From Luscinia megarhynchos (taxonomy: Eukaryota > Chordata > Aves > Passeriformes > Turdidae): DNA of 64,000 nucleotides. Location of the stretch: contig CM067576.1 of the NCBI GenBank assembly GCA_034336665.1, positions 14,933,385 through 14,997,384 on the forward strand, in the 5' to 3' direction. The translations under genes were made by a program, and so were the position numbers. Position 1 is the first letter of the stretch, and every line of letters starts with the position of its first letter. The notes beneath the pieces are model-generated. The model was not told the DNA's origin. It saw only the letters and a program-made list of their open reading frames with translations, and did no database searches. Below, piece after piece: positions 1 through 13,816 of the stretch.

Positions 1-1005
1 CAGTAGCTGCTCCATTTGGTGCTACCTGTCATTACAATATGTTCAAATTACTGTTGTATTTAACACCTACATTTAACAAATAATCTTGCATGGAACATTA
101 AATTCACATAAATAGTCTCATCTTAAAACTGTTTAATACAAATGCAGGTTTTTAGAATTACAAAATGAGAGCTGCATCAGGTGGAAGTAAATTAGATGAT
201 GAAAGATTATAATTAATTAAAAGGAATTCAACAGCATGCAGAATTTAGTTTTGGAAACTTTCACAATCATCTCTTGTTCTTTTGGAAACAAGACAGTGAT
301 CTATACAACCAGTGTCTTCCAACACTTCCATATGGAGTTCTCATGCTCTATGAAAATAAATGAAGGGGACCTGACATTGCTGAAGCCTATGGAAAATCCC
401 CTATTTAAGGACATCATGAAAGTGAACTACGTTAAATTAGATATAAAAATTTATTTATCAACATATGAAATAAATTTACTTCTTCTAGCCCTTGAAAAAT
501 TCAGTGGTTAAGTCTAAGAAGTTCTGGATGGAACCAGCAGAGAGGTTCTCTCCACTCACTCCTCAGGCTTTGCATGTCTTTGCCAGCAAGGGTAGTACTG
601 AACACTTTTAATAAGGCCACAAAGTGAAAATTTCTGTGAAAGGTATGTTTATATATGAGCTTCCATAATTATCTTCTCTTATTAACAAGTACCTCTGTCC
701 ATTTCTCTATTTAGCAAAATGAGTGAAGCCCCTGAGCTCTGTGTAGAGTTTCTGTTAATTAAAGCAGGGCTTTGAAACCACCTCTTAGCTGCTAGTAGGC
801 AACTGAAAATTTTGCACAATTTGCAGGGAAGTAATGAGATGGAAATGTAAGACCAACGAGCCTAAAGCAGGAACACTGTTCTCTTCACAAAACCCTGTAA
901 AGTTTAGTAACCTGAATTGCTTGAGAATTATTTTCCCAAACAGCATTTCTTTGGCTTGGAAATTTTGAATACAGACTGATTGTATAAAGGCACTGTATTT
1001 TGTAC

Positions 1006-1044
<39 letters not shown>

Positions 1045-4000
1045 CCTTATTCCAAATAACTAAACAATGCTGCCAAGGGGGTCTTCATGGTTAGTTTAGG
1101 GTTATCATAGAGTTCATTGCCTGCTCCATTCCTGCAGTGCTAGGGAATGTCACCCTACAGAAACATTATATGAGATAACAAAATAAGAAGTTAAGTGGAT
1201 GTGATGATGCCCTCATCCTCCCCCCATTTTCTGCCTTTTCTTGGCCTGTTACTCAAGCAAATATTGAGAAATCACTGTGAAAATACTCTATTTTTACTGT
1301 CCTTATGCCCTCAAATTTGGGGTGAAATGTGCCACATGTCAGTAGTGCTTAAAGGAGAAGAAATAGAAGGTAAAAGAAGGAAATTAATTTTTTGCCAGTT
1401 TATTAGCACTGGAGGGACATTTTAGGTGTACCTAAACAGAAGCAGGAAAAACATGTGTCTAATAAGGGTCACAATTTAAGTGACTCGACTATACATATAT
1501 CTACAATTAGAAAGTATCCTATCACCACAAATGCTATATAGAAATTTAACAGGACTAGAAGGAAAAGAAACCTTCCTTTTTGTTATTAAATTAGACAGAT
1601 TTACTTGCTAGAACTGTTTTTTTCTTGGTAATGAGCTGGCATTTAGGCTGTCATGGTACTAATATTTATAACTAGGATAATAAACCCAGCTTAAAGAGCT
1701 GATAGCAGGTAGGTGCTGTATTGCCAGCAGATAGCTGACAGATGAGATACAAAACTGCTTTCTCTACAATGACAAATACATCTAAAGGATCAAGCAGTTG
1801 GGTTAACAGATGTGCAAAATGGATGCCAAGTAGATAGATAGAAACAAGATATAAAAGACACTTTAAAGAAATGTTTCCTTGGACCTTCCTCAAAGTGACA
1901 TTTGCAGCCAGATTATTACCCAAGGCACTTTCTGAAGTGAACCACTTTGCTCTTAGCAGTAGATAAATGACAGCTCCATTTTAAAATTTCTCTAAATATT
2001 TCCAGAGAGAAAATCCTGGTCATAAAGAGACCAAGCAAAGTTAATGGGTGTTATTTATCCCCAGTTTATCTCAATCCGATTTGATAGCAGGCTGGGAGCT
2101 GAACTAGACTGAAAATCAGATGCTGTCTTAGTGCTGAACTTTTGACTCACGAGTGCTTCATGATGTACTTGAATACATTTTTATACCCTGCATTGCATAA
2201 CATACAACCACAGCATTAAAGCAAGATAGCCCTGGTATATTTAAAATTTACAGATATGTTTCTGGCAATCTTGTAAGCAATCAGGTAGGGTTTTTTCAGT
2301 AAAAGATTTTAGGCACTTGAATTTTTTCTCTGTTTTGAAAAGCTCTCCTCTACCTGTTCATCTCAGATTAGTCTGCACTTTTTACATAGGTACTATTTAT
2401 AGAAATAGTACTGGAGAGTTTAATTGCAATTGTTAATCCATCTGTTGCATGATGAGATGTTTTAGAGGCCTCTCAGCATATTTGCCTGTTCTATTGTTCT
2501 GACTGGAGACATTTAAATACTACATTTCCTGCATAATTAATTTGTCATGAGATTAATTAATCTGTGCATTCACCCGGCACATACATACAACTCTAGCATT
2601 ATTCTGTTACTTAAGTATGCCAACTCAATAACATATTGACCTGAAATACTTCCTGGGTTCCAGCAAACCCTGTCATTTCAGTCAATAAACCAGCATTATG
2701 GGCACTTAATTGCATACACTGACTGAACACACTCCAGATGAACATAAGCGTGTCTACAAGTTAAATAAGAGTTCAATAAATTACAGGGACCCCATGAGCC
2801 TTTTAATCAAAACATTTAATAGTGAAAGGTAGAAATGAACTCTTGAAGAGGCTGTTATGGAAGAGTAGCTTTGAATCATTTGTAAAATATTTACAAAGTG
2901 ACAGCATCAACTTGATGGGAGTCTTATACAAGGTTTTGTAACAGGGAATTAATATTGATTTACTATAAATACCTGTGTTTGGATGGATCATGCAGGGACT
3001 TTTACAGAGGGTTTTCTTTTTGGAAAGAGATATGCATTGGATGGGCATTTGTTTGTAATTTGGGGATTTGAAGGTGGCCTTGTCCTATTTCATGAAAACT
3101 TGAAATATCACTGCTCTTTTACGTTGCCTCTCTCCTATTTAGAACTTGCTATGAGATGGGGTTAAAGGACTGTAAGAACCTGAAAACTGAGGGGGTGTGG
3201 TGCTAATGAAGAAAAGCTCACTGGCAGTACCAGAGGTACCATTTTCTACAGTTTGTAGTAGCAGATAATTCATGTTTTAGTGGTTTGTGATAGAGATTAA
3301 ATATATGATGCTATTTTTTTCCTATATTGTATGTGTCATAAAAAATTAAGGGCCCATGCCACCTTGCTCATGGAAAATAGTGCTGTATTTAAATAAAACC
3401 AAAGAGATGACCTGTCTTTTCCTAAGACTTTCACTCTAAGCTGGGCATAAACCACTGTTTATGTGACAAATATGAGCTATTAAAAACATGTTAATAGCCT
3501 TGGATGGGAATTCACATTAAATTAGTGGTGAGGCAATGAAAGGTCTGTTTAAGATCAGATGTTTAAGATCTCAAATTGCCCTTAATTTGGCCTGTCCCAG
3601 TATATGCACCTTCATGTTTTTGCAAAATTTTTTTTTTTTTTTTGCATTTAGAATAATATAATTATTTGAGTGAATTGTGTACCCAAAAAGGACCATGGGA
3701 TTTAGGGTGATCACTTGTCTGCCCTTAGCTACATAACTGGCATCATATTCTGGAATACTTTCTTTCTATCATTTAAATAGCTATCAGGAGATGTACTGGT
3801 CCAGTTTCACTGTGAGAAGGCATTTATGAAAATATAACCAGATTACATTGTCCTTAAAATGAACATAGCACATTGGATTAAAAAATAATACACTCCCAAA
3901 TTATTTTGTTTATAAAAAGAAAAGGCACACAAAAACTACTTAGGGGATATTACTTCACTATTTCAAGAGCTGGTTCAGCAGAAATAAAGATTCATGAATA

Positions 4001-7000
4001 ATGTATTCAGCAGTTGACAAAAATGTCAGAAAGTAGTGATTTGTATTACTCAGCCACATGTACAAAAACTGCAATGTGAAAAAAGAGATAAAGTAATTAT
4101 ATAAAGCAAGATTGGGGTTTTGGCACTATCAAATCTTCATACATTGGAAGAAAATTCTTGAGTGCTGTCTTAGATAATGAGACTGGATGATGGGAACCAC
4201 ACTTGACAGGAATGAGGAAGGAATGATGAGGCTGCTGTGGCCTTGAGTGGATGATAGCAGGTGATGGTGCAGCCTTGTCATAAAAGCCACAGCAGCACCT
4301 ATCCCATACACCTCAATGAGCTACAGTGAGTTTGCAGTTCTTGTCATCTTTTTTATTGGAATGAAATGGAAAACAAACAAACAAAACCAAAAACTGCTGT
4401 GAACTTCATCAACCAAGGAATCTGTGAACCAGTGGGTTTCACAGGACTAGAACATTCCTGGACACCTTCTAAGACAAAAGAACCTTTTTTGGCAGACTCA
4501 GCTAATGTAGTTTGAAATCAATGCAGCTTGATTTCCCAGTTATGAAAGAGTCACAGTTCCAGCCTGTGCCACCTAGCAGCAGCTCATCACCAATAATGAG
4601 GCATTTGGTCTCTCTCAGGGAGTGTCTGGAACAGAAAACCTTTGCCTAAATCAGGCTGTAGCCTTTCTCTGGGATTAGGTCATATCTCCTCACTTCTGTG
4701 CATGACTGTCCACACCTCCTCCTCTTACCCATAGATTGAGCAGATTATGCTGCTGGCACATTCATGGTGCTTTGTTCATTCAGTTGGTGTCCCCTTGACA
4801 CCCTTGACTGTATTTTGTCTCTGTATCTTGGCAAAGTCTGGGATGGCTGCCACACTCCTCTTAGTCCATTGGGCTCCTCTTGGGCTCTTCCTCTGGAGGT
4901 CACTGCATTTTTACACTGGCTCTGCTATGTGAGGATGGCATTTGGTTGTCGGGAGTCCTGTCAATATTCTTTGTTTCTTCTTTAAATTTGCAGCAGGAAC
5001 TGCTGTCTCAAATTAAATTTCTTCATAATGAAAGGCATACCATCCAGGAATAGTATTAAGGATGTGCATCCTGCTTTTATCACTAGTTCTCCCATGAAGT
5101 GATCTTTGTACCACCATTAGGAAAGAAGTAACTTCATTGGATGTCACTTTTTTACTTTCCCAATTCTTTTGCCTCTGGGATAAATGATAGGTAACTAAAT
5201 TCTGATGAATTTCTGGTGATAGTGTGTTTCAATAGAAAATTCGTCTCTTCAACAAAGTTTTTGTCCACTAGAGAATATTTCCAGAATTTTTAGAGAAAAA
5301 TCATCCAGCATCTTTAGGGAAGTTGTGGTGGGGATGGCAATACAATTTGGACCCAAACCTAAAAAGATTTTAGACAGAAGCATTAAAATGAACAAAAAAA
5401 CCAATTTTGATAACAAATGTTTTGCTTTTAATAAAATCACAGCCTAATGTGAATGCTCTGATTTAATCTGTGCTGATCAAAATCTCACAGGGAGGGAAGG
5501 CAAGCTCATTTTTCTCTTCAGTTCCACATTTAAGCTTTCTAGCTCAAGAACCACTTCTCCTGTGTGTTTAATCCTCAGCCCTTTTTTTTTTTCTTTCCGT
5601 TACTGGAGAATCTATCCAGCAGCCTTTGTGCAGTCCTGTCATGCAGATCCAAACAGGTTTTGCATGGGACAGGCTGAACTTCACAGAAATAAAAACCTTA
5701 CTCAGAATTCCTCCTAGACTGAAGGACCTGCACTTGTATTAAAAATGGCTTAAGAGGGAGTGACACATCTGTGGTGTCACCCCTGGCCACCACAGACTGA
5801 CCTAACCTATCCAGTTTTCATTAAACTGCCTAGAAACTAATGCAGAAAAAATGAGAACTGGCAGAGGAAAACTGTGCCCTGATAATTTCCAAGGAAATTT
5901 TTTACTGTCTCTATAATTAAGTGTTTTTCTTTGCAAGCAATGTCAAGCAGAGTTGTGCTGACTTGAGTACTTTCTGCTTACCTTTGTTGACGCTAATTTA
6001 CATGTGACATTTTGGCTTCCATGGGCAATGACATGTCAGTGAAAGAACATTTAGTAACGTGCTTGCACTGCACTCAAGTCCAAGTGTGATTACATTTCTG
6101 CTGCCCCAGTGATGTGAAGGAACTAGAAGGCTCCCTCTCCTTCAACACCAGATGTTGAACACTATAATGAGTCTTTGCTCCTTTTTTTCTCTGTAATCAT
6201 GCCAACACTTTTACCATCTTCTCAGACATTGAGGAAATGCTAGTATGGCCAATAAGGAATATGGCTCAGATGGTAAATGTAAGCTTTAATTAGTTTGTAA
6301 TTGTCACTGTTCCTGTATGGAGACCATAAAGAAGGACAAGTATTTGAATAATCTTAATGAGCAAACTCTTCTTTGCAGAAATATAAAATAACAAAATCCA
6401 GTTTTGTCTTCTCATTTTAGTACTAAATTCAGAATAGTTTCTGGTGACTCTTTTCCCATTAGCTACTCAGTCTATACATAAATTGATTTATGTTATTTTA
6501 TAAAATAATTGGTCTATATGATTTTAAGTAATGCAGTACTTTACAACTGAATTATCAAGTAGGCTTAAAAGCTGGTATTTAAAATAGCTTGTTATATATG
6601 TCACTAGTTATTTCCTTCCACTTTGGCCTTCCTCAGTCTGCTTCACTAGAATTACTCCACTTTTATTGTGTTGGAAGTGACTTCAGAATAAAGCCCTTAA
6701 AGTAGTAAGGGCAAAGCTCACAGCTTCATCATACTGGTTTAAAAATAAGCCTGAAAAAAAACGATTAAAACCATGAAGTCTGACTTATTTTTACTTTTGA
6801 ATGCAATTTGAGTTGCAAGCAGACATCTCATTCCAAAAAATTGTTAGATTTTATGTGAAGACTGTACCAGATAAGAATAGTTTTTACTCATTTAAAATGA
6901 AAAGTGTGCGGTGTGTGAAGTATTACAAGTTTTAGCCCACAAGGAATTTATAAATTACTAAAACATGAGAATGCACATTGATTACATTTTTGGAAAAAAA

Positions 7001-10000
7001 CTTTAACTTTTTGTTCACATGAAGATGTTCCTGGCTTATTTTTTAACATTTCAGTTCATTGAATTTTGAATTTGGATGTACTAGCTTATTTCTGATAATT
7101 TCTGGTCGGTCTCATCACTATCCAATCATTCCAGCAGACTCATCTACAGAACAAACAATTCATTAATTTAACATCTTCATGTGATTGCAAATGCTATGCA
7201 TAGACTTAAATAATAGTTGAGTCAGATCATTTAGCAGACATGAAGAGGATGAAAGGAAATAGTTTAAACCTCAGTATTTTTATTTTACTTGCATGCAGAT
7301 AAAACCTGTGACTTGCTTAGATCTTTGTTGCTTAGATCCCACTTCTAAATCTCACATCCATTTTTCATGTGTAAGTTGGGAACACCATGACTCCACGCAG
7401 TTTACATCAGGGTGCAGAGTTTATAGCCCTTAGGAAAGTCAACTTCTAATAGGTGATGCTTTCTAGATTTTTAGAAATGTGCAGGAATAGCAGAAATAAG
7501 TATTCCTTTATTAATTTTATTTAGTTTTAAATTATAAAATATTTTTATCTGCTCAGTGAAAATGTTATTATAAACAAAGCAGATATGAGGTGGGGAGAAA
7601 AACCTTTGCTGTGCCCTTAAATATGTAACTATATTTGGCCTAGAGGAGGTTTATTGGCTCCTTAAGGCATGTAAAGAATTTAGTACCTTAAAACTATTAG
7701 AGATTGCTCTTATTTATGGAGATTAAAATAGTCGATCATAACTGAGGTCAGATCATGTTTTCATGAACTAATGACTGCTTTGAGAACAAGCAAAGTGTGT
7801 TGCAAAGTGATTTAGTACAAATGCATGTTACATGGCTTGAGATTCCTTGATGCCTTGTATTGTCTTACTTTTGTAGAACCACATTAAATGCATGGGTTAG
7901 GACATTTCCCCTAACTAACAAGTACTTTGGGTTTTGGCCAGAGTAAGAATTGATTGTTTGGTTAGTTGGTTGGTTTTGAAGGACTCTCAATAGGCATGGA
8001 ATTCTGTTTCCTACTTTACAATTGTGGAGATGTTTTGGTTTCTTTGGATTCCTTCATTTCTCTTGGTAAAACTTTCTGGTTTATGACTTGCATCTCAAAG
8101 CATGGCTGAGTTTCATTTGTGCTTTGTCACCAACTTCCACTTCCAATATACTTTTCTGAGCTGCTGTGGGTTGCATCAAACTGCTGCCTGGAAAAGAGCT
8201 GCAGAGCTTTATTCTTTGTTCATAAGCACTCCAGCACTGGCTGAGGGATGATTTTATTGAAGTAGTGATGCAGAACACAACTGTTTACTTCTGAAGTCCC
8301 TACCCATTCTGACTGTGGAGAAGGACTTTTTCCTTCCCAGATTTCTCCATAAAGCCAGGTGACAGACATCATTTATGCAGAGAGTTTAAAGACCTTGATT
8401 GATTACCAATTAGAGTAAACCCTGCAAGAATGAATTCATTTGAGAAGGCAGATGAGGAGTGCTGCTCTTGTCATGAACTGGAAGAGAATCTAGAACGTGA
8501 TGAATTAAACAATGACAAAGTCAACTCTGAATTTTATTTGCATAGAAGAGAAAGGCCTTGAATTCGTTACCTGCCAGGTAGCATCAAAATACCAAAACAC
8601 TGGACAGTACCCTTTATCAGGATATTTTCTTCACATTTATAGGGTTTATACAGCTCCTGTTTTAGCTGCTGAGGATGATTACCCTTTGAACATAGGAGTG
8701 GATGATCTCAAGGCTGATCTTGTGTGCCATTGCATAATTTCTATGTCTTAAAGGTTCTTATTATGTTCTTAAAGGTCTATGCCTGCTAGGTTCTTCTTTG
8801 GCTTAGAAATTATGAAAAAATAATTGGGGGCCCAGATCAAGAATAATAAAGATTTATATGTAATTGAAGGTTCTAATTTACTATTTTACTAATTTATTAT
8901 TAAATAATTCTGTAATTTTATTAATACTTATCCTGTTTCTTGCACTTCTGATCAAGCAGGACATGCTAAAACTGAATGTAAACTACATTTGGTCATTTTG
9001 TGTGGGCTAAAACCAGAGCATTCTTTCTACCAAGATCCATAGAAAGGTGAGTTGGTGTTGAATAACATGCATCAGAGTGCAACAGCTCAATGTAATTGCA
9101 CATCTTCTCCCCACAGTGCCCTGTTTCACACACAGGAATTCTTGAATTGCATCTCAAAACAACTTTAGCTCCTGCTCTTCCTATTGCAGTACAGTCAAAA
9201 ATACTGGAAGAAACCCACATCCCTTTATTTCCTTTTGATTTGTACTAAGGAAAGAAATAGATATTATTTATTATAGTATCATTCATTTATTATTTATATT
9301 TTCTACAGAAATACATATGTATATATGCATACAGAAATATATACATATATATAACCTTTTTCTATTTATCTGCTCTTTTACTGTTTTGTTTGGTTGATTA
9401 GTGTTTGACCATAACCAGGATTATTAACAAGTGACATTAATTGTAAGTAATTACATTTATTCTAAGATATGACTTGACATTATTAACATTATTGATTACT
9501 AGTGTCTCTACAAAGTATGTAACAGATAAAATACACATTCCCTTCCTACAATTCAAAAAGCTGAGGAGAACCAACCCTGCTGTGTTAAATCCACATGAAA
9601 AGCTCTTTGGAAAAAAAAAAGATAAGCAGTCTTTGTGCTCATGTAGAAATATGCTGTTAAGTACAAAGAGCTACTAAAACAATTTTAGGATGCTGATGCA
9701 GCTTCCTAATTGGGAAGTTACCACCATTTTACACACTGAAAATTTCAAGGGAAGAGTCACTATTTAGTAACTCTCTGCATCTGCTGTAGAATTAATATTT
9801 AGATTTCTTTTAAGCAAAGACCAGATACAAAATTTAGCTCCTTTTGTGTCACTTGTTTTACCATAGCTTTTAAACATTTTCATTTTGTGCATAAACCAGT
9901 TCTAAAATACTCTGGAAACTCTTAAAAATATGAATGCTCTCAAAATAGAAATTAGTCAGTGAAGCAAGAATGAGTATAGTTACTCTAAAAAATAACTTCT

Positions 10001-13000
10001 GGGTCCCTACAGCATAACTTTCTTTTTTCAAAATAAGATATATTTAAAAATTATAAAATACTTGCCCAGTATCCATAGTTTAATTTTTTTCTTACTACAG
10101 TATACAAAGGCTGAAAATACGAAAATTTTTCCCAATTTTAAAATGAAGAAAAAATTCCATGCACTTACAAATACATCCAAGTGTGCCAGGCTGCAGCCAG
10201 TCAGAAAAAGCAAATTGCAAATGTAACATGTCTGTACAAACAATATTTATTATTGAGTTGAATCCTTAAACTGGTCCATTTAAGCCCTTCAGAGTTAGAG
10301 AACAGGGTGTATAAAAAGGGTTTCCCATGATCACTCCAGCTACCACAGTAATAAAAGCTGGGAAATAGGAGGAGGAAAACAGCTGGAGCAAGGCCTTCAA
10401 ATAGTTAAAATGGTTATAGTACCAATAAAAGAGTTGATGACTTACTGGAAGCAATTAGTCAGCCTGGAAGTATTTTTTCACAGGATTAAGATGTTTGTGT
10501 ACACAAAGCAAAAGACCCTGAATATCATGAATCTGTGCATTATTTCATGTTTCTGGTTAATTTTATTGTACTAAAATTTCAAGATAAGATTGAATCATGG
10601 ATTTTTATTTGACTTCACATAAAACTTCTTATTGTGCTTCTGACTCCTCCCAATGTCCATTACACCTGGAATAATTTGGTTTTGGGCTTGACTGGATTAG
10701 GCATATGTTTCCTAATTACATTCTTGAGAAGGATCATGGAGATGAAGGGTGAATGAAGAAATTTTGTAGTTGTTTGTGTTGAGAGTGGCAAAATATTATT
10801 ACCTTTAAACTCTGAATGTGCTGGTAGTACTTTGGCTCTAGACAACATTTCTTGGGAGTTTGCTACAGACAATTCAGTAGAATCAACTGATAAAAAGCTG
10901 GTCCTTTACTAGTTATCAAGGCCTGCTTCCAGGAAGTTCCCTGTAACTGGAGGCTTGCATTTTGCCTCATGGGTAGCTGCATCTTTCTGTCTATTCAGCT
11001 TTAGATCTTGAAAACTCCCTGAAATTCCTGTCCTCTACTTCTAGATCTTGTCAAGAAATTGCTTATTTTTAGTCTGGTTGTACTTCAATGGTGGCTTTCA
11101 ACAAAGAAAGTTACACTGTGGTAACCAACCAGCTAAACCACACAAAAATTAGCTTATATTTCCTTCTTTTGTTGTATCTCATTCTTTATAAGTGTCATCT
11201 CAAAGATGAAAATTAAATTAAAAATAATTAAGTACTAATCCCTTATCCTTTATGTGAAAGGGTTAAAACACAATGGAATTACAGCTCCCTTTCATAAGAT
11301 TTCTATCCAACATTATTTTGGGTCAATCTCAAGTGCTGGAAATCAGTACAACTCCTAAATTTTCAGTGAAACTATGCCAAGTTACACCATATCAAAATCA
11401 GCTGAGTTTAGCAATCCTTATTCTATTAAAAAAAACCAAAACCCTTTTATTGATGTTTCATGTTAATGTAAACATTCAATTGTTCACAAATGTTTTAGAA
11501 CAAATGAACATTCTTTCCTTTGACAATTAAACAAATACTTTAACAAGAACTTTTGTAGTAGAACGATTGTAAGAAATCTTAAGAAAATATTAATTAGAAC
11601 CCTAAGCAGTTTGCAGCTCTTGATTTGTCCAGGGTTTGCATCCAGGTAATGTCCAATATAAAAATTTCCTGTTTGAAAACTGAGAGCACCTGTGGGCAGA
11701 CAAATCCTTTGAAGTCTCTTCAATCCTCTGTGACCTTGAGTGATTTCCTTGAAATCTTGAGCTGTTCTTCAATTGGACTGAGGGTCGTTTCGAAAATGCA
11801 TTGCTGAAGGTTCAAAAAACTGGAATAAAAGTTTAGAGAGGTTTAAGCTGTGACTGTTAACCACTGTTAACAACAACTGAGTTAAGCACCAAACCCTCAT
11901 TCTAACTCTCTCAGCAGACTCAAAATAGAGCTGCATTACAAGGAGAATCCTCTTAGAAATTGCTGCTCATTACCTGGATCACCAAAGCTCAGTTGTTAAG
12001 TATGTACAGCAATGACTGTTCCTCCTAAACTTTATTTTTCCAATTTTTAAACTGAAAAATGATGTAACAATATGCACTACAAGCTTTATAATATCAGTGT
12101 ACTGAAACTAAATACTTCTCCTGCCCTTGTTTCTGTTTTCTTCCCACCTGACATCATTAGCATTTTTGACTCATCATGTAACTCTTCTCCTGCTATCCTG
12201 CTATGTTCTCTGCATCCAAATAATATCCAGGACTCAGCAACTTTGGTCCATTCAGTAACTTTGTATTTTCCTATGCTCCCAAGCATAAAAGCTGGCCTCT
12301 GCTTCTTTTTCTGAATTTATCATCAAAATTTTAACATCATCTCCTTATCTAGTTTGATTCACTCCATCAGTCCATGTTTTATTACATGAAAAACTGTAAT
12401 ATAATGTTACATATAAAAATTAAGATAGATAAATTTAGAAATAAAATGCATAAGATGATGTAGCAATGGCATATGCATTGTGAGTTATATGTGAAAGGTA
12501 GTACAGCTCTTTAAAAAGGGACACTTTGCATTCTAAATCAAGTGAATTTTAAAATAAACTGTGTGTGTAATTCACCTACCAAGGTCACTGTCATATTATT
12601 CATGTCATGAGTATTCAGCTCAAAGACTTGGGAAGATTTAAAACAGAGAACAAAGCCAAAATATTCTGTACAACAAAATAAAAAGCTAGACTATTTTCCT
12701 CATTTTCCCTTCAATTTTTCTCATCTGTCAGAAACGTTTGCTCTTCTTTCAAGAACTATTTCTATTTGTCTAATTTAGACAAATGTATCTTGTTTGTTAC
12801 TGTGCAGAGCTCCTTGTGGATGGCAGATATTACTATACTCTACAGAAAAACATGAACCATAGAACTGTGCCTGTTACATCTCCCATGTGTAAATCATGGG
12901 GATGCCACATCTTCAAACCTTCCACCTAATTTAATTAACCTTACATGGAGAGGGAGTAAGTCCTCTTACAGTAACTCTGATGCTTTATTTTTTCCATAGT

Positions 13001-13624
13001 ATAAATAGCACAGTGATATCACTTTAGTTAGCACCTGTCATGAGAGAAAAAGGAGCTTATCTTACAAGTATCTTACAGCACTTTCTGTGGTCTAAAAACT
13101 AGCATCTGTTATTTTATACATTTTGTAGTCCTTTGATTATATTAGATTCTACCAATATAAAGTCTAACAAAATGGAGACAGAAGTTCACTAGCTTAATCT
13201 TTGTTCTGACCAATACAGTTTTTCTTCTGTAATGCTATTGCTATTCCCCATTTACACTGAAATATCTTATGTATCAAGTTGCACAATGGATGACTGGTAT
13301 TGAATGTTTTCTCACTTGTTCCAATGGAGAATTGAACCCTTAATTTAAGTATTAAGATCGGAAGATGAATGTTATCCCCATCCATGTATAAAAAGCATTC
13401 AGGTGAATTACTTAATTTTAACCTAATTTTCTTCATTTTTTTTTTCTTCAGAGAATGGTGCTGTTTTGATTTAAAACATAGAAAAATATTAATCTTGCAA
13501 TGAAAGTTTGCTACTAAGCTTCTTGCTTTGACAAAGTTTGACTTGGTGCAGTATGTATAGAAGTATAAATACAGAGTTCAGTCTAAGACACTTTTGCTGT
13601 CTGTCCAGTCCTGGCTGCCCCTCC
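1..13624. other. Intergenic DNA downstream of GABRA6
   Basis: This AT-rich DNA has short open frames only, none resembling a known protein or showing exon-like boundaries. Apart from the poly-T run and a few short low-complexity stretches (for example TA-rich near 9300-9350) I recognise no element. GABRA1, the neighbour expected on this side, is not visible. Confidence 0.6.
1010..1044. repeat. Poly-T run of 35 bases
   Basis: This is an uninterrupted T homopolymer. It could be the reversed tail of an inserted retrocopy, but no body of a retrocopy is recognisable to its left. It may also be affected by assembly error. Confidence 0.9.
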
Positions 13625-13816
13625 CTGTGAGGGTGGTGAGGCCCTGGCACAGGTTACTCAGAGAGGCTGTGGATGCTCCATCTCTGGAAGTTTTCAGAAT
13701 CAGATTGTATTGGACTTGGAGCAACCTGGTCTAGTGCAAAGTGTCCCTGCCATGGGAGGGGTGTGGAATTCTCTATCTCCAAGCTCCCCTCCAATCCAAA
13801 CCAGTCTATGATGATA
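13625..13816 (+). mobile_element. CR1 LINE 3' end fragment
   Basis: The stretch follows the familiar 3' end of avian CR1: GGTGGTGAGGCCCTGGCACA, then a CTGTGGATGCTCCATCTCTG-like segment and AGCAACCTGGTCTAGTG. It ends with CCAATCCAAACCAGTCTATG and a short ATGATGATAA tail. It is 5'-truncated, as nearly all CR1 copies are, and retains no reverse transcriptase sequence. Confidence 0.9.

Noticed and set aside
8512..8751. 79-codon plus-strand frame
   Set aside because: No recognisable protein similarity and no splice or promoter context; its length is expected by chance in AT-rich DNA.
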